Assembly (NCBI RefSeq): GCF_001938565.1
Contig: NZ_MSYM01000017.1
Coordinates: forward strand, 186,001-250,000
Reading direction: 5' to 3'
Source of the DNA: Rhodoferax antarcticus ANT.BR
Lineage (GTDB): Bacteria > Pseudomonadota > Gammaproteobacteria > Burkholderiales > Burkholderiaceae_C
DNA length: 64,000 nucleotides
A program made the translations under genes and the position numbers. The stretch's first letter is position 1. The number at the start of each line of letters is the position of its first letter. The notes beneath the pieces were generated by a model. The model was given only the letters and a program-made list of their open reading frames with translations, ran no database searches and had not been told where the DNA came from. This document shows, piece by piece, positions 61,959-64,000 of the stretch.

Positions 61959-63179
61959 ATGCCTCTTAGCGCCCGAAAACTCTCTTTAAACCAGATTCTG
62001 ATCTGCAGTGCCGCCATCGTGACCGTCTCTATGGGCATTCGCCACGGTTTTGGCTTGTGGCTGCAGCCCATCACCCAAGACCAAGACTGGAGCCGCGAAA
62101 CCTTTGCCTTTGCCCTGGCATTACAGAATCTGACTTGGGGGATTGCGGGCATTTTTGCCGGCATGTTGGCGGATCGCTTTGGCGCGTTTCGGGTGATTGT
62201 GACCGGCACGGTTTTTTACGCGCTGGGGTTGGTAGGCATGGCCTACGCCACTACAGCTTTTGGGTTCGCCCTCACCGCTGGGGTGCTGATCGGACTGGCG
62301 CAAGCGGGCACCACCTATGCCATTGTGTACGGCGTGATTGGCCGTAATGTGCCCGCCAGCAAGCGCTCCTGGGCTATGGGCATTGCGGCTGCGGCAGGCT
62401 CGTTTGGCCAGTTTCTGATGGTGCCCACCGAGGGTTTTCTGATTGACCGTCTGGGCTGGCAAGAGGCGCTGGTGGCACTGGCGCTGGGTGCGCTGCTGAT
62501 GGCGCCGCTGGCCTGGTGGCTGCGCGAGCCTGATTTCAGAGGCGGTGCCGGGCACTTTCGCGAGCAGTCCATCATGCAGGCGCTGCGCGAGGCCCTTGGC
62601 TACCGCAGTTTTCAGTTGCTGATGGCGGGCTATTTTGTTTGCGGCTTTCAGGTGGTGTTCATCGGCGTGCACATGCCCAGCTACCTGAAAGACCACGGTC
62701 TGTCACCCCAGGTGGCGAGCTATTCACTGGCGCTGATTGGGCTGTTCAACGTGTTTGGCACTTACATTGCAGGCACTCTGGGGCAGCGCCTGCCGAAGAA
62801 AAACATTCTGGCGTTCATTTACTTCACCCGTGCGGTGGTGATCAGCGTCTTTTTGCTGGTGCCACTGTCGCCGGTGAGCGTCTACGTCTTCTCAGCGGTG
62901 ATGGGCTTGCTGTGGCTGTCAACCGTCCCACTCACCAATGCGGCAGTGGCGCAAATATTCGGCGTAGCGCATTTGTCGATGCTTGGCGGGTTTGTGTTTT
63001 TCGGCCACCAGGTCGGCTCATTTCTTGGGGTCTGGCTGGGCGGTGTGCTGTATGACCGCACCGGCAGTTACGACATCGTCTGGTACATCGCCATCGCCTT
63101 GGGTGTGCTGGCGGCGCTGCTGAACTTGCCGATCAAAGAGGCTGCCATTTTCCGCAGCCCGGCACCCCAGGCTGCCTGA
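61959..63179 (+). CDS. Major facilitator superfamily transporter
   Basis: This 406-residue protein has 12 predicted membrane helices. The first line (SMGIRHGFGLWLQPITQD) and FAGMLADRFGAFRV fit the monocarboxylate/oxalate-formate-like branch. The substrate is not predictable. ATG 61959 is preferred to an in-frame start eight codons upstream. Confidence 0.85.
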   Translation: MPLSARKLSLNQILICSAAIVTVSMGIRHGFGLWLQPITQDQDWSRETFAFALALQNLTWGIAGIFAGMLADRFGAFRVIVTGTVFYALGLVGMAYATTAFGFALTAGVLIGLAQAGTTYAIVYGVIGRNVPASKRSWAMGIAAAAGSFGQFLMVPTEGFLIDRLGWQEALVALALGALLMAPLAWWLREPDFRGGAGHFREQSIMQALREALGYRSFQLLMAGYFVCGFQVVFIGVHMPSYLKDHGLSPQVASYSLALIGLFNVFGTYIAGTLGQRLPKKNILAFIYFTRAVVISVFLLVPLSPVSVYVFSAVMGLLWLSTVPLTNAAVAQIFGVAHLSMLGGFVFFGHQVGSFLGVWLGGVLYDRTGSYDIVWYIAIALGVLAALLNLPIKEAAIFRSPAPQAA

Positions 63180-63192
63180 AAGCACTGTGTTC

Positions 63193-63318
63193 ATGCGCAT
63201 TTTCACCAAACTCATGCTGACGGCCGCCGCCCTAGGGGTGCTGGCTGCGGTGTTCAGTTTTTACGGGCATGGCGATTTTGTGATGAGCATGGCCAACCAG
63301 GTGTGGGGCTGCTTTTGA
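63193..63318 (+). CDS. Small membrane-anchored protein, 41 residues
   Basis: The product starts MRIFTKLMLTAAALGVLAAV, one membrane segment, followed by FSFYGHGDF and a short MANQVWGCF tail. It lies 13 bp after the MFS gene and overlaps the start of the methyltransferase gene. I think similar peptides occur in related genomes, but I cannot check. The C-terminal WGCF is unusual for a chance frame. Confidence 0.55.
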   Translation: MRIFTKLMLTAAALGVLAAVFSFYGHGDFVMSMANQVWGCF

Positions 63319-64000
63319 GCGGCGCACGCGAACCCTCAGCCTGGGTCAGGCGCTGGTCGCATCTGGTCAAAGCGGGCAGCAGCGTGCTGGATGTGGCCTG
63401 CGGCTCGGGGCGGCACATGGCTTGGTTTGCTGGGCTCGGCTGCCAAGTCACCGGGCTGGACAGCTCCCCGGAGGCTGTCGTTGCCGCCAGCGCTTACGGC
63501 ACTTGCCTGAAAGCAGACATCGAAAACGCCGCCTGGCCGCTGTTGGACGCGGGTCAGCCCAGGAAATTTGATGTCGTCGTCGTCACCAACTACCTGTGGC
63601 GGCCGCTGTTTCCGACCTTGCTGGCCAGTCTGGCACCCGGTGGTTTGCTGCTGTATGAAACCTTTGCCATGGGCAACGAGACACTGGGAAAGCCGACGCG
63701 ACCCGACTTTTTGCTGCAACCTGGCGAACTGCTGCGTGTCTGCGCCGGTCTGGAGGTGGTGGCGTATGAAGCCGGTTTTTTGTCGAATCCGGCGCGCGTT
63801 GTTCAGCGCATTGGCGCTGCAAGCCCCTTAATAGCGTTCGCCCCTCACTCGCTAGAATATCGGGCTAACCCTGGAGCCAGCGCACAAGATGACCTCTCTG
63901 ACCCGCCCCATTACCGGCAGCATTGTTGCCCTGATCACCCCAATGTTGCCCAGCGGCGACGTGGATTACCCGGCATTGCGACAATTCATCGACTGGCACA
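63315..64000 (+). CDS. Class I SAM-dependent methyltransferase, no stop found in the window
   Basis: From TTG 63315 the product reads [16 protein letters not shown] motif [16 protein letters not shown], then GLDSSPEAV and [16 protein letters not shown]. The methyltransferase fold ends near VVQRIGAAS (about 63824). The frame then stays open through the dapA start to the window edge, which is odd; stops in another frame occur at 63829-63834. Either there is a base error near the end, or the two genes overlap. The TTG start overlaps the stop of the 41-residue gene. The substrate is unknown. Confidence 0.75.
   Translation, partial: MSGAREPSAWVRRWSHLVKAGSSVLDVACGSGRHMAWFAGLGCQVTGLDSSPEAVVAASAYGTCLKADIENAAWPLLDAGQPRKFDVVVVTNYLWRPLFPTLLASLAPGGLLLYETFAMGNETLGKPTRPDFLLQPGELLRVCAGLEVVAYEAGFLSNPARVVQRIGAASPLIAFAPHSLEYRANPGASAQDDLSDPPHYRQHCCPDHPNVAQRRRGLPGIATIHRLA
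63889..64000 (+). CDS. dapA: 4-hydroxy-tetrahydrodipicolinate synthase, N-terminal part
   Basis: The first 37 residues begin [20 protein letters not shown] and continue [17 protein letters not shown], the standard start of DapA, which condenses pyruvate with aspartate semialdehyde for lysine and diaminopimelate. The rest is beyond the window. GGAG lies 12 bases before the ATG. Confidence 0.9.
   Translation, partial: MTSLTRPITGSIVALITPMLPSGDVDYPALRQFIDWH

Overview
The window looks like a chromosome segment of a freshwater betaproteobacterium of the family Comamonadaceae, most likely Rhodoferax or a close relative. The basis is the gene order (rpsB-tsf-pyrH-frr-uppS-cdsA-dxr-rseP-bamA-ompH-lpxD-fabZ-lpxA-lpxB-rnhB; carA-leuE-carB-greA; ftsH-folP-glmM; dnaG-rpoD), a one-piece tmRNA with tag ANDERFALAA, a PHB regulator (phaR), a HiPIP, and a short dispersed repeat resembling those I know from this family. 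The genus is inferred from recognition, not from a search. Most of the window is ordinary housekeeping DNA with dense, mostly minus-strand operons.

Layout. 1-1168: the 5' part of a P4-type integrase beside ssrA, the edge of an island that lies to the left. 1187-4255: gph, ubiG, a HiPIP, a PfkB sugar kinase and ferredoxin-NADP reductase fpr (5031). 5187-10924: alaS, then divergent gabT-gabD for GABA breakdown. 11045-12887: tRNA-Gly(CCC) followed by a small decayed island whose only gene is a bacterial voltage-gated sodium channel; two degraded copies of the tRNA 3' half lie at its far end. 12961-18318: small proteins, a GNAT enzyme, glmM, folP, ftsH. 18424-25969: rlmE, yhbY-like gene, a DUF4149 gene, greA, carB, leuE-type exporter, carA. 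26155-41486: a 16-gene run joining translation, nucleotide, isoprenoid, phospholipid, outer-membrane assembly and lipid A genes. 41743-45931: HDOD protein, MBL-fold hydrolase, NAD(P)HX repair enzyme, SDR. 46023-50779: rnr, tRNA-Leu(CAG), rimO, phaR, tRNA-Val(GAC). 50914-56696: SDR with a palindromic operator, dnaG, rpoD, AhpD-like protein. 56839-61790: parC and parE, separated by a repeat-rich spacer. 61959-64000: MFS transporter, a 41-residue protein, a methyltransferase, and the start of dapA.

The least ordinary material is not in the main genes. (1) Three stem-loops share a nearly identical loop but have unrelated, self-complementary stems (lpxA-lpxB spacer and a facing pair between parC and parE). 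(2) At least 13 copies of a short AT-rich repeat lie between genes and, in frame, inside alaS, lpxB, rlmB-like, dxr and the DUF4149 gene. (3) A sodium-channel islet sits at tRNA-Gly. (4) Two essential genes, rpsB and rseP, are each broken by a single-base shift at or next to a homopolymer, which suggests sequence errors. I did not find a convincing new multi-gene system such as a defence locus or a CRISPR array.
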